Assembly: GCA_017853785.1 (NCBI GenBank)
Contig: JAFMIX010000003.1
Coordinates: 1-35,445, forward strand
Reading direction: 5' to 3'
DNA length: 35,445 nt
Source: Verrucomicrobiales bacterium
Lineage (GTDB): Bacteria > Verrucomicrobiota > Verrucomicrobiia > Limisphaerales > JAFMIX01
Made by a program: the position numbers and the translations under genes. Under the pieces are notes generated by a model. It was not told the DNA's origin, made no database searches, and saw only the letters and a list, made by a program, of their open reading frames with translations. Below are positions 10,332 to 19,127 of the stretch, piece by piece (the stretch's first letter is position 1; every line of letters starts with the position of its first letter).

Positions 10332-11056
10332 CGTTTGTCCCGGGGCTGAGCCGTGAACGTCAGAAACATTTCGGCGCCGTGGCGGTGGGCGGAACGCAAT
10401 CCCATCGGAACGGCGGCGGCTAACTTCAAGCAGCCCGCCCCGTCCGCAATCGTCGGTGCATGCCGGCCACCAAAAATTTTCGGGCAAACGGTTAGGTGCA
10501 GTTCGTTCACCAGTCCGGCGCGGAGCAGCGCGGCATTCAATTCCCCGCCGCCTTCGCAGAGCAGCCAGCGCACGTTCCATTTCGCCCGGAGCCAGCGGAG
10601 CGCGGCTGGGAAATCTATTTCCGTTGCGCCACAGATTTTCACCTCCGCACCGCGCGCGCGCAGCGCGGCGAGTTTTTTTGAGGACGCAGATTTCGTGGTG
10701 AGAATGATGACGGGCGAAAACTTATGGCGGAAAATTTCCGCGCGCGGATTCACGCTGCCGCTGCGGCTGACGATGATGCGCAAATTGTATTCCGCGAGCC
10801 CGCGCTTCAGCCGCTGCCGGCGGAAGTTTGGCGCGCCCGGCCCGAGGTTCACGGCGTTCTCATCCACCGTGCGCGCGCCGGCCATCACGGCGTCGGCGGT
10901 GGCGCGGAGTTTGAGAAGATGGTCGTGATCGCGCTTGCTGCCGAACGACGCAACGGCGCGGTTGGCCGTGGCGATCTTGCCGTCCGCCGTCATCGCCATG
11001 TTAATGAAAACAAACGGCAATTCTTGCTTCCGAATCCTGACTCCTGACTGCTTCAT
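10328..11056 (-). CDS. RibD C-terminal/dihydrofolate reductase-like domain protein (5-amino-6-(5-phosphoribosylamino)uracil reductase-like)
   Basis: FVFINMAMTADGKIATANRA...ATADAVMAGARTVDEN...WLLCEGGGELNAALLRAGLVNELHLTVCPKIFGG. Confidence 0.85.
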   Translation of the reverse strand: MKQSGVRIRKQELPFVFINMAMTADGKIATANRAVASFGSKRDHDHLLKLRATADAVMAGARTVDENAVNLGPGAPNFRRQRLKRGLAEYNLRIIVSRSGSVNPRAEIFRHKFSPVIILTTKSASSKKLAALRARGAEVKICGATEIDFPAALRWLRAKWNVRWLLCEGGGELNAALLRAGLVNELHLTVCPKIFGGRHAPTIADGAGCLKLAAAVPMGLRSAHRHGAEMFLTFTAQPRDKR

Positions 11057-12105
11057 AAAATCAGCATCGCATCGCCGTAACTGAAAAAAAGGTAGCGCTC
11101 GCGCACGGCTTCGGCGTAGGCGGCTAAGATGGCTTCGCGCCCGTGCGGTTCGCCCGGCGCGGCGAACGCGCTCACGAGCATGAGCAAGGTGGAGCAGGGG
11201 AGATGAAAATTCGTGAGCAGCGCGTCCACGATTTTGAATTGATACGGCGGATAAATGAAAATTTTGGTGCGGTCGTTCGTGGCGACGAGTCGGCCGGAGT
11301 TTTTTGCGGCGACACTTTCCAGCACGCGCACACAGGTCGTGCCGACGGCGATGACGCGGCGGCGGGACTTTTTCGCGTCGTTGATGGCGTGCGCGGTTTC
11401 GGCGCTCAACTCGAAACGCTCCTCGTGCATGACGTGCGCAGCGAGCGTGTCGGCCTTCACGGGCGCGAATGTGCCAAGCCCGACGTGCAACGTAACGAAG
11501 CGCACCTCCACGCCGCGGGCGCGGATTTCGTCAAGCAGGGCGGGGGTGAAATGCAATCCGGCGGTGGGCGCGGCGACGGAGCCGGGCGGTTGCGCGAAGA
11601 CGGTTTGGTAACGCTCGCGGTCGGCGAGGACTTGGGTCTTGCGCAAGATGTAGGGCGGCAAGGGGATTTCGCCGAGCGCATCGAGTTCGGCGCGGATGTC
11701 GTCGCAGCCGGTGAATTGCAGGCGGCGATGGCCTTCGGTGTTGGTGTCGAGGACGCTCGCAGAAATTTTTTCGGTCAGATTGATCTGCGTGCCGACGGGC
11801 GCGCGCTTGCCGGGCTTCATGAGCGCCCACCAGTTGTTGCGCCCATTTTCTTCAAGTAGAAAAATTTCAAACGCGCCGCCGGTTTTGGCGTTCGTGCCGC
11901 GGAGGCGGGCGGGGATGACGCGGGAGTTGTTCAGCACCAGCACATCGCCGGCGCGGAAGTGGTCGAGGATGTCGCGGAATTTTTTGTGCGCGATGTTGCC
12001 GGAATCGCGTTGCAGGACGAGCAAGCGGGATTCGTCGCGTTGCGGCGCGGGAACTTGGGCGATGAGTTCCGGTGGCAAAACGTAATCAAAATCGGCGGTC
12101 AGCAT
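11053..12105 (-). CDS. queA: S-adenosylmethionine:tRNA ribosyltransferase-isomerase
   Basis: MLTADFDYVLPPELIAQVPAPQRDESRLLVL...GDVLVLNNSRVIPARL...QPPGSVAAPTAGLHFTPALL...TNFHLPCSTLLMLVSAFA. Confidence 0.95.
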   Translation of the reverse strand: MLTADFDYVLPPELIAQVPAPQRDESRLLVLQRDSGNIAHKKFRDILDHFRAGDVLVLNNSRVIPARLRGTNAKTGGAFEIFLLEENGRNNWWALMKPGKRAPVGTQINLTEKISASVLDTNTEGHRRLQFTGCDDIRAELDALGEIPLPPYILRKTQVLADRERYQTVFAQPPGSVAAPTAGLHFTPALLDEIRARGVEVRFVTLHVGLGTFAPVKADTLAAHVMHEERFELSAETAHAINDAKKSRRRVIAVGTTCVRVLESVAAKNSGRLVATNDRTKIFIYPPYQFKIVDALLTNFHLPCSTLLMLVSAFAAPGEPHGREAILAAYAEAVRERYLFFSYGDAMLIL

Positions 12106-12213
12106 CGGCGGAGAGGGTAGTGAGCAAGGAGAAATTGGCGAGCGGGGAGTGGGGTTATGCGCATGGTTGGGAAGGGATTGTGAATAAGTTGTGCAAAAAG
12201 GCGAAAAATGTAG

Positions 12214-12242
12214 TTGACGAAAAGTGGGGCGGAGTGTTTAAC
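12214..12242 (+). promoter_or_regulatory. Candidate sigma70-type promoter of the dcw cluster
   Basis: TTGACG (12214-12219), 17-nt spacer, TTTAAC (12237-12242), about 58 nt upstream of the mraZ ATG. Confidence 0.5.
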
Positions 12243-12259
12243 AGTGGGGTGTTAAGGGG
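12224..12259 (+). promoter_or_regulatory. Candidate MraZ operator (10-bp-periodic GTGGGG-like repeats)
   Basis: GTGGGG (12224), GTGTTT (12234), GTGGGG (12244), AAGGGG (12254), each 10 bp apart, overlapping the candidate promoter; resembles TGGGN-N5 MraZ boxes. Confidence 0.6.
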
Positions 12260-12299
12260 CAAAAGTGTGCCAAAGTCCCTTGATGTGAACAAAACGTCA

Positions 12300-12755
12300 A
12301 TGCAACCCAGCGAAACGATCTATTACAACTCGCTATTCCGCCACGGGGTGGACGAGAAGCGACGCGTGCAGATACCCGCCAAGTGGTTGCCGACGGAGGG
12401 CTCGGTGGAGTTCACGATGATTTTGTGGCCGAAGGCAAAGGAAGGTCCGTGTTTGCGGGTGCTGCCGCCGCAGGAGATGGCGGAGTTGATGGCGTCGATT
12501 GATGCGATGCCGAACAGCGACCCGAACAAGGGCGTGCTGAAACGTTTTATCGGGAGCGAGTCGGTGCAGGTGGTGGCCGACAAGGCGGGGCGGGTTTGCC
12601 TGCCGGAAGAAATGGCCAAGGCCGCGGGCATCAAGGACGAGGCGGTGCTTGTGGGCTGCTTGGACAAGTTTGAGATTTGGAATCCGAGCGCCTATCCGAA
12701 GGTCAAGGCGTCCGACTCGGTGATGGCGACGGAGGCGTTCAAGCTGATGGAATGA
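12300..12755 (+). CDS. mraZ: Division/cell wall cluster transcriptional regulator MraZ
   Basis: MQPSETIYYNSLFRHGVDEKRRVQIPAKW...DKAGRVCLPEEMAKAAGIKDEAVLVGCLDKFEIWNPSAY; two AbrB-like/MraZ repeats. Start trimmed from 12072. Confidence 0.93.
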   Translation: MQPSETIYYNSLFRHGVDEKRRVQIPAKWLPTEGSVEFTMILWPKAKEGPCLRVLPPQEMAELMASIDAMPNSDPNKGVLKRFIGSESVQVVADKAGRVCLPEEMAKAAGIKDEAVLVGCLDKFEIWNPSAYPKVKASDSVMATEAFKLME

Positions 12756-12758
12756 TTT

Positions 12759-13064
12759 ATGAGCCAGATCAAATCCCTCGTGGCGGGGCGGACGGTGAAC
12801 GGGGCGAAAAGCCTAGGACAATTCCGCAGTGCGAATGATCTGAGTTTGGTTGGTTTCGGTTTGGGCAGGCCGTTGGCCGCCGGGGATACGGACTTTATCC
12901 GGCGCAGTCGCCCCGGGTTTTGGGCCGGAGTCCGCAATAAATTCACGCGTCTGTTCCGCTGGGAAGTGCCAGCGGGTTATGAGGACGAGACAGGGTTCCA
13001 TTTTGGCATTGCGCCCACGCCGCCGCTGGTGGATGCGGGCCGGGGCGCAAGGCCGGTCGAGTGA
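12759..13064 (+). CDS. Small hypothetical protein in dcw cluster
   Basis: 101 aa ORF three nt after the mraZ stop, same strand; MSQIKSLVAGRTVNGAKSLGQFRSANDLSLVGFG. Confidence 0.65.
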   Translation: MSQIKSLVAGRTVNGAKSLGQFRSANDLSLVGFGLGRPLAAGDTDFIRRSRPGFWAGVRNKFTRLFRWEVPAGYEDETGFHFGIAPTPPLVDAGRGARPVE

Positions 13065-13618
13065 TTATGAGCTTGATGCGATTACTGACAGTTGGTCGTT
13101 CACTGAATGAAGTGAAGGGTGCGGGGCGGTATCACATACCCCGCGAAGTCGGGTTGCCGCAGTTCAATTTCGGCAAGTCGGCGGTGAAGTTTTCGAGCCC
13201 GGCGGCAGCGGCGGCGGTCACGGGCGGCGCAACCGGTGAAATTCCGGCCAAGCCGGCAGTCGCCGAGAAAACTCCGGTGGCCCCGGGCGCTCCGATGCCC
13301 AGTGCGGCGAAGAGGCCGACTTCGAGTGGCTGGTTGAAGCGGTCGAATCCCTTCGCCCCGGCGGCGCAGCCTCAGGCTGCAGCGGTGAAGCCGCCGCAGC
13401 AGACGGAACTGACGTTGGATCAGGTGAAGGTGCAGCGCAACGATTTGGCGGAAGCGGATTTTGAGATTGTGCCGAAGCAGGAACTGCCCCGGCAGGCGGA
13501 GTTGAAGCCGTATCGCAAGCCGAACAAGCCGGCGGCGGTGCCGGAAGACGATATGCTGGGCGCGAAGGCTTGGAACTGGCTGGGTTCGCGGCTGTTCGGC
13601 GCGGCGGCGAAGCATTGA
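13061..13618 (+). CDS. Hypothetical Pro/Ala-rich protein in dcw cluster
   Basis: 185 aa ORF; GTG start overlaps the preceding TGA stop, or ATG at 13067; MSLMRLLTVGRSLNEVKGAGRYHIPREVGLPQFNFGKSAVKF. Confidence 0.65.
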   Translation: MIMSLMRLLTVGRSLNEVKGAGRYHIPREVGLPQFNFGKSAVKFSSPAAAAAVTGGATGEIPAKPAVAEKTPVAPGAPMPSAAKRPTSSGWLKRSNPFAPAAQPQAAAVKPPQQTELTLDQVKVQRNDLAEADFEIVPKQELPRQAELKPYRKPNKPAAVPEDDMLGAKAWNWLGSRLFGAAAKH

Positions 13619-13631
13619 CCTGGAATTATGC

Positions 13632-14564
13632 GTGGTGGCCATCTTCGTTCACAAACCAGTTCTGTTGGCCGAGGTGTTGACCGCGCTGCAGCCGAAACCC
13701 GGCGGCAGTTACGTCGATGGCACGCTCGGTGGGGCTGGGCATGCAGCGGCAATTTTGGCGGCGAGCAGCCCGACCGGACGGCTGCAGGGCTGCGACCGCG
13801 ACGGTATAGCGATTGAAGCGGCGGCGGCCCGGTTGGCGGAATTCGCCGGGCGGTTTGAATTGCGGCGCGGCAATTTTTGCGAACTGGCGGAGTGGTTGCC
13901 AGCGCAGAGTTACGACGGGGTCTTGTTGGATCTGGGCGTGAGTTCGCCGCAGCTGGACGCGGCGGAACGCGGGTTCAGTTTCCAGCAGGACGGGCCGCTG
14001 GATATGCGGATGGACGCGCGGCAGCCGGTGACCGCGGCGGATGTGGTGAACACGACCGGGCCGGAAGAGTTGGCGAAGATTTTTTGGGAATACGGTGATG
14101 AGGAACAGTCGCGGCGGTTCGCGAGGGCGATCGCGTTGGACCGGCAGACGCGGCGGTTCACGACGACGAAGCAGTTGGCGGATTTGATCGAACGGCTGGC
14201 GCCGCGGCGCGGCAGCAAGACGCATCCGGCCACGAAAGTTTTTCAGGCCCTGCGGATTGCAGTGAATGACGAGATCGGTTCTTTGAGACGCGGGTTGGAT
14301 GGAGCGGTGAAGATTTTGAGGCCCGGCGGCCGGCTGGCGGTGATCACGTTTCACTCGCTGGAGGACCGGGTGGTGAAAGATTTTGGGCGCGCGCACACGC
14401 GGGACTATGCATTACCTGGAGGGGTGGATGTGCCAGAACTGCGTGTGCCGCGCGACCCGGTTTTGAAATGGGTGATGCGCAAGGCGATCAAGCCTGGCCC
14501 GGCGGAACTGGCGGCGAACCCGCGCAGCCGCAGCGCGCAATTGCGGGTGCTGGAGAAAATTTGA
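13632..14564 (+). CDS. rsmH: 16S rRNA (cytosine(1402)-N4)-methyltransferase
   Basis: HKPVLLAEVLTALQPKPGGSYVDGTLGGAGHAAAIL...YDGVLLDLGVSSPQLDAAERGFSFQQDGPLDMRMD...AVITFHSLEDRVVKDF; GTG start. Confidence 0.96.
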   Translation: MVAIFVHKPVLLAEVLTALQPKPGGSYVDGTLGGAGHAAAILAASSPTGRLQGCDRDGIAIEAAAARLAEFAGRFELRRGNFCELAEWLPAQSYDGVLLDLGVSSPQLDAAERGFSFQQDGPLDMRMDARQPVTAADVVNTTGPEELAKIFWEYGDEEQSRRFARAIALDRQTRRFTTTKQLADLIERLAPRRGSKTHPATKVFQALRIAVNDEIGSLRRGLDGAVKILRPGGRLAVITFHSLEDRVVKDFGRAHTRDYALPGGVDVPELRVPRDPVLKWVMRKAIKPGPAELAANPRSRSAQLRVLEKI

Positions 14565-14565
14565 G

Positions 14566-14958
14566 ATGGCGAAAAACAGAAAAAATCAGTCGGCGGCGGT
14601 CCGGTTCGGTCCGGCGTTGAAGGCCTTTTTGCTGTGCCTGTTCATCGGCGGGTCAGGCGTGGGTTACGTCTGGCAGAAAAATCAGATCTACGAGCTGGGC
14701 AAGCAGATCAAGGCGCGGGAAAACCGGCTGAAGGAATTGCAGGTGCAGAACGAGAAGACGCGGCGGCAGATCGCCATGCTGCACTCGCCGCAGTTCATCG
14801 AACTGCGCATCAAGGAATTGAATCTCGGACTGGTGCAACCCCAGCCGAATCAGATCTGGCGGATGGTCGAGTCGTCAGCGGAGATATCGGGGCTCCCGCG
14901 TCCGCCCGCCGTGCGGCAGCTAGCCGCCCGCCGGAGCACGAATGCAACCATGCCATGA
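14566..14958 (+). CDS. ftsL: FtsL-like cell division protein (single TM plus coiled coil)
   Basis: Position between rsmH and ftsI; one N-terminal TM segment followed by QIYELGKQIKARENRLKELQVQNEKTRRQIA heptad-like region. Confidence 0.75.
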   Translation: MAKNRKNQSAAVRFGPALKAFLLCLFIGGSGVGYVWQKNQIYELGKQIKARENRLKELQVQNEKTRRQIAMLHSPQFIELRIKELNLGLVQPQPNQIWRMVESSAEISGLPRPPAVRQLAARRSTNATMP

Positions 14959-15118
14959 ACTGAAATGATTTTACCGCCGTCCGTGGTGCCGTCGGAGAGG
15001 AACCGATCGCTGCGGACGGTTGGTAGTTTTGCGGTGGGGCACTGAAGACGATTTCGCCGCCGCCCGTGACGCATCGGTTGAGGGCCGATGTTAGCGGGCG
15101 GCTGGTGACTTTTAGGAC

Positions 15119-16999
15119 ATGGTAAAGCAACTACAATTCAAGCGGCTGTTCTGGCTGGCGCTGCTGCTCGTCTTTGGATTCGCGGGCCTCGGGCTCCGGC
15201 TCGGCTCGCTCCAGGTGCTCCGGCACGAAGAGCTCTCCAACCTCGCGCAGCGCAACACCCAGCGCACCTTCTCCCTGGAACCGCGCCGTGGCGACATCCT
15301 CGACGCCAAAGGAAACCTGCTCGCGACGAGCGTCTTCGTGAAGACCGTTGCCGCCGATTGGAACTTCATCGGCCCGCGCGTACGCGAAGTCGCCCATGCC
15401 GTCGCTCCGGTGCTCGGGCTGGACGAAGCGGGGTTGGTGCAATTTCTCGAATCCCGCCGCCTGCGTAAAAATTCCAAGGGGGAGACCGTCACCAACGCCT
15501 TCGTCGTCCTGAAGAATAAAGTTTCCGCCGAAACCTGGGAGCGGTTGCAGCAGACCATGGCCAATCTTTCCTTCGGCGTGGAAGAAAAGAAACTCCCCAA
15601 AGCCGAGCAAGCCTTCTACCGCAACCTCCGCGCGAAAGCCATCGTCGCCGACCCGCGCAGCGACCAGATCCGGGTCTATCCCAACCAGCAACTCGCCGCG
15701 CATGTCCTGGGCTATGTCGGTCTCGCCGACCGCATCGTCAACAGCAACCGCGTGAGCGAACTCGCCGGAGCGGAAGGCATCGAGCGCGTGCTGAACTCCA
15801 AGCTCTCTGGCGTCTCCGGCTGGCGCGTCACCGAAACCGACCGCCGCAATCGCGAACTGCTGACCCTTCGCGAACAGGAAGTCGCGCCGCACGACGGCCT
15901 CAACGTTGTGCTGACCATTGATTCCATGATCCAACACATCGCCGAGACGGCCCTGGCCGAGGCGGTGCAGAAACATTCGCCCATCAGCGCCTCTGCCATC
16001 GTCGTGCGCCCCCGCACTGGGGAAATCTTGGCGATGGCCACGCTGCCGAACTACGACCCGAACAATCCCGGGGCCGCTGCCGCCGCCGCCCGCCGCAACC
16101 GCGTCATCAGCGACCTTGCCGAACCTGGCTCGACCTTCAAAGTGGTCGTCGTTTCCGGCGCCCTGAATGACGGGCTGGTGCGGCTGACGGATAAGTTCGA
16201 CTGCGAGCGGGGAAAATTCGCCTTCGCCGGGCGGGTGCTCCACGACCACGACCCCTACGACACCCTCACGGTGGAGAACATCATCACCAAATCGTCGAAC
16301 ATCGGCTCGGCCAAAATCGGCATCCTGCTCCAGGAAGCACGGCTGCACCAATACATCCGCGACTTCGGTTTTGGCACCGCCACGGGAATTCCCTTGAGCG
16401 GCGAAGTGCGCGGCATTGTGAATCCCGTCAAGAGCTGGTCCAAGGTTTCCATCGCGCAGATTCCGATGGGCCACGGCGTCGCCGTGACTCCGTTGCAAAT
16501 GATCATGGCCATGAGCGCCATTGCGAACGACGGCGTCTTGATGCGCCCCTTGCTCGTGGATCGGCTCGAAGACGAGACCGGCCATGCTGTCGCGCAGTAT
16601 CCGCCGCAACGCGTCCGCCAAGTCATCAGCGCCGCCGCCGCGCACGAAATGGTCAAGGCTCTCAAGACCGTCGTCACCACGGATGGCACGGCCGCCAAGG
16701 CGGCGCTCGACTATTACACCGTGGCCGGCAAGACCGGCACGGCACAGAAGGTCATCAATGGCCAATACGCCAACGACAAATTTTTCTCCTCCTTCATCGG
16801 CTTCTTCCCGGCGGAGAATCCCGAGCTGTGCATCTCGGTCGTTTTGGACGAACCGAAAGGCGGCCACTATGGCGGCCAAGTGGCGGCCCCCGCCTTCAAG
16901 CAGATCGCCGAACGTGCGGCCAACTACCTCAACATCCGTCCCGACCGCGAAACTGAAGCCAAACCTGGCAAACCAACCAACCTCACCAAGAAATCTTGA
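15119..16999 (+). CDS. ftsI: Peptidoglycan D,D-transpeptidase FtsI (penicillin-binding protein)
   Basis: AEPGSTFKVVVVSGAL (SxxK), SSNIGSAKIG (SxN), AGKTGTAQKV (KTG); N-terminal TM and PBP dimerisation region. Confidence 0.95.
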   Translation: MVKQLQFKRLFWLALLLVFGFAGLGLRLGSLQVLRHEELSNLAQRNTQRTFSLEPRRGDILDAKGNLLATSVFVKTVAADWNFIGPRVREVAHAVAPVLGLDEAGLVQFLESRRLRKNSKGETVTNAFVVLKNKVSAETWERLQQTMANLSFGVEEKKLPKAEQAFYRNLRAKAIVADPRSDQIRVYPNQQLAAHVLGYVGLADRIVNSNRVSELAGAEGIERVLNSKLSGVSGWRVTETDRRNRELLTLREQEVAPHDGLNVVLTIDSMIQHIAETALAEAVQKHSPISASAIVVRPRTGEILAMATLPNYDPNNPGAAAAAARRNRVISDLAEPGSTFKVVVVSGALNDGLVRLTDKFDCERGKFAFAGRVLHDHDPYDTLTVENIITKSSNIGSAKIGILLQEARLHQYIRDFGFGTATGIPLSGEVRGIVNPVKSWSKVSIAQIPMGHGVAVTPLQMIMAMSAIANDGVLMRPLLVDRLEDETGHAVAQYPPQRVRQVISAAAAHEMVKALKTVVTTDGTAAKAALDYYTVAGKTGTAQKVINGQYANDKFFSSFIGFFPAENPELCISVVLDEPKGGHYGGQVAAPAFKQIAERAANYLNIRPDRETEAKPGKPTNLTKKS

Positions 17000-17727
17000 A
17001 TCCCTCCCGCCCCCAACTTTTCGGAATGCTCGCCGGCCTGTTCCTCGCCGCCGGGCTCGTGTGCTCCGCCATGCTCGCCACCGGCGCGTGGGTGAAGATC
17101 AAGAACTCGCAATTCATCAACGTCAAAGGCTCCGTGCAGAAAAGCATCGAGTCTGACCTCGCCATCTGGTCGGGCAGCTTTCAGACCGAGGCTGAAACCT
17201 TGCTCGCCGCGCAGAAAAAAATCCGGGATGACCGCGCGCTCGTCGAAAAATTTCTCCAGAGCGCGGGCGTGAAGGAATTCGCCTTCCTGCCCATCGGCAT
17301 CGAGGAGCTCAAGGCCACGCAGAAATCTGCCGATGGTTTTGTTTCGCACCGGACCACCGGCTATCGCCTGCGCCAGGGCGTATCGGTGGAGTCCGCGGAC
17401 GTGGACCGGTTGGACCGGCTCGACACCACGCCGCTCGTCGAGCAGGGGGTGCTGTTCACCGTTGCTCCCATTCAATTCATCTACACCCGCGCCGGCGACA
17501 CGAAGGTCGAGATGCTCGCCGCCGCGACCAAGGATGCCCGCACGCGTGCGGAGCAGATTGCACGACAGGGAGGCTGCACCATCGCGCGCTTGCATAGCGC
17601 GGACCAAGGCATCTTCCAGATCACGCCCCGGCACAGCGGCGCGACCAGTTGGCAGGGCGAGAGTGACACTTCTTCGCGCCAGAAAACCATCACCGCCGTC
17701 GTGACCGCCAGCTTTATGCTGAAATAA
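16996..17727 (+). CDS. SIMPL domain-containing (DUF541-like) membrane-anchored protein
   Basis: N-terminal TM; INVKGSVQKSIESDLAIWSGSFQTEAETLLAAQKKI...VEMLAAATKDARTRAEQIARQGG. TTG start overlaps the ftsI TGA (TTGA). Confidence 0.75.
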   Translation: MNPSRPQLFGMLAGLFLAAGLVCSAMLATGAWVKIKNSQFINVKGSVQKSIESDLAIWSGSFQTEAETLLAAQKKIRDDRALVEKFLQSAGVKEFAFLPIGIEELKATQKSADGFVSHRTTGYRLRQGVSVESADVDRLDRLDTTPLVEQGVLFTVAPIQFIYTRAGDTKVEMLAAATKDARTRAEQIARQGGCTIARLHSADQGIFQITPRHSGATSWQGESDTSSRQKTITAVVTASFMLK

Positions 17728-17731
17728 AATT

Positions 17732-19123
17732 GTGGAAGCGCGCTCATTGAAATTTATTGCCGCGGCCTGCGGCGGGGAAATCCTGCGGGGCGCGGTGGGT
17801 GCGATGGTGACGCGCGTGTGCATCGATTCCCGCCGGGCACAGTCCGGTGATTTGTTCTTTGCCATCAAAGGCGACCGCTTCGATGGCCATGACTTTCTCG
17901 AAGAAGTCGCGGCCAAGAACGTGGCGGCCGTCGTCATCGCGCGAAATCGCAAGCCGGCTCAATTGCCTGACTGCGCGGTGATCGTTGTGACCGAGGTGCG
18001 CGCGGCGCTGGGCCAGTTCGCGGCGGCGCATCGGGCGGAACTGGATTTGCCCGTCATCGCCGTCGGCGGTTCGAACGGCAAGACGACGACGAAGGATCTG
18101 ATTGCTGCCGTGCTGCGGCAGAAGTTCACCACGCTCGCGAGTGCGGCGAGCTTCAATAACGACATCGGCGTGCCGCTCACACTGTCGCAGTTGACGCGCG
18201 AACATCACGCCGCCGTGGTGGAAGTCGGCACGAATCATCCCGGCGAACTCGCGCCGCTGGTGCGGATGGCCGCACCGCAGTTCGGCGTCATCACGAACAT
18301 CGGGCGGGAGCATCTGGAATTTTTCGGCGACCTCGCTGGCGTGGCGGCGGAGGAGGGCAAACTCGCCGAGCTGCTGCCTGCGACGGGGAAATTATTTTTG
18401 AACGGCGACGACCCGACGACGGAAGTCATGGGCCTGCGTACTCCGGCTAAAGTTGTACGCGTGGGGCTGGGGCGCAGCTGCCACTGGAACGCGGGCGCGA
18501 TCCGCGGTGATCGCCGCGGCACGACCTTCAACGTCGTCGCGCCGGTGGTGGGGTTGGTCGGCGAGTATCGCATCAATTTGCTGGGGCGGCATCAGGTGGT
18601 GAACGCGCTCTTTGCCATCGCGGTCGGCGCGGAGCTGGGTTTGAGCCGCGAGGAAATCCAGCGTGGCTTGAGCGCGTGTCCGCCGGCGAAGATGCGGCTG
18701 CAACTTTGGGAAGCGAACGGCGTGACGGTGCTGGACGACAGTTACAACTCGAACGCGGATTCCATGGCCGCCGCGCTGCAAGTGCTGGCGGAATTGCCAG
18801 GCGCCGGGCGGCGGATTGCGGTCCTCGGCGACATGGCCGAGCTCGGCGTGCACGCGGAGGCCGCGCATGCGGAAGTCGGGCAGCGCGCTGCGGCGGCGGG
18901 CGTGGGGCAGTTGTTCGCCGTGGGCCAGATGGCGGGTGTGCTGGCGGCGGCGGCGCGGGCGGCGGGCCTGACGCGCATCTTTGAATTTCCGGATGCGGCG
19001 GCGGCGGCCGGCGCGGTGGAAAATTTTGTGAAGCCGGGCGATGTGGTGTTGTTGAAAGCGTCGCGGGCGGTGCGGCTGGAGCAGGTGGCGGAACGGTTGC
19101 AGGCCGAGCCGGCCGGGAAGTGA
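17732..19123 (+). CDS. murF: UDP-N-acetylmuramoyl-tripeptide--D-alanyl-D-alanine ligase
   Basis: DSRRAQSGDLFFAIKGDRFDGHDF...AVGGSNGKTTTKDLIAAVL...FNNDIGVPLTLSQL...LDDSYNSNADSMAAAL...VLGDMAELG; GTG start. Confidence 0.95.
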   Translation: MEARSLKFIAAACGGEILRGAVGAMVTRVCIDSRRAQSGDLFFAIKGDRFDGHDFLEEVAAKNVAAVVIARNRKPAQLPDCAVIVVTEVRAALGQFAAAHRAELDLPVIAVGGSNGKTTTKDLIAAVLRQKFTTLASAASFNNDIGVPLTLSQLTREHHAAVVEVGTNHPGELAPLVRMAAPQFGVITNIGREHLEFFGDLAGVAAEEGKLAELLPATGKLFLNGDDPTTEVMGLRTPAKVVRVGLGRSCHWNAGAIRGDRRGTTFNVVAPVVGLVGEYRINLLGRHQVVNALFAIAVGAELGLSREEIQRGLSACPPAKMRLQLWEANGVTVLDDSYNSNADSMAAALQVLAELPGAGRRIAVLGDMAELGVHAEAAHAEVGQRAAAAGVGQLFAVGQMAGVLAAAARAAGLTRIFEFPDAAAAAGAVENFVKPGDVVLLKASRAVRLEQVAERLQAEPAGK

Positions 19124-19127
19124 TGCG

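Noticed and set aside
14959-15118. Internal promoter or small gene between ftsL and ftsI
   Set aside because: 160-nt gap with no convincing -35/-10 pair or ORF by eye.
15131-16879. Long minus-strand ORF of 582 aa
   Set aside because: Antisense shadow of ftsI; no domain-like motifs, while the plus frame has complete PBP motifs.
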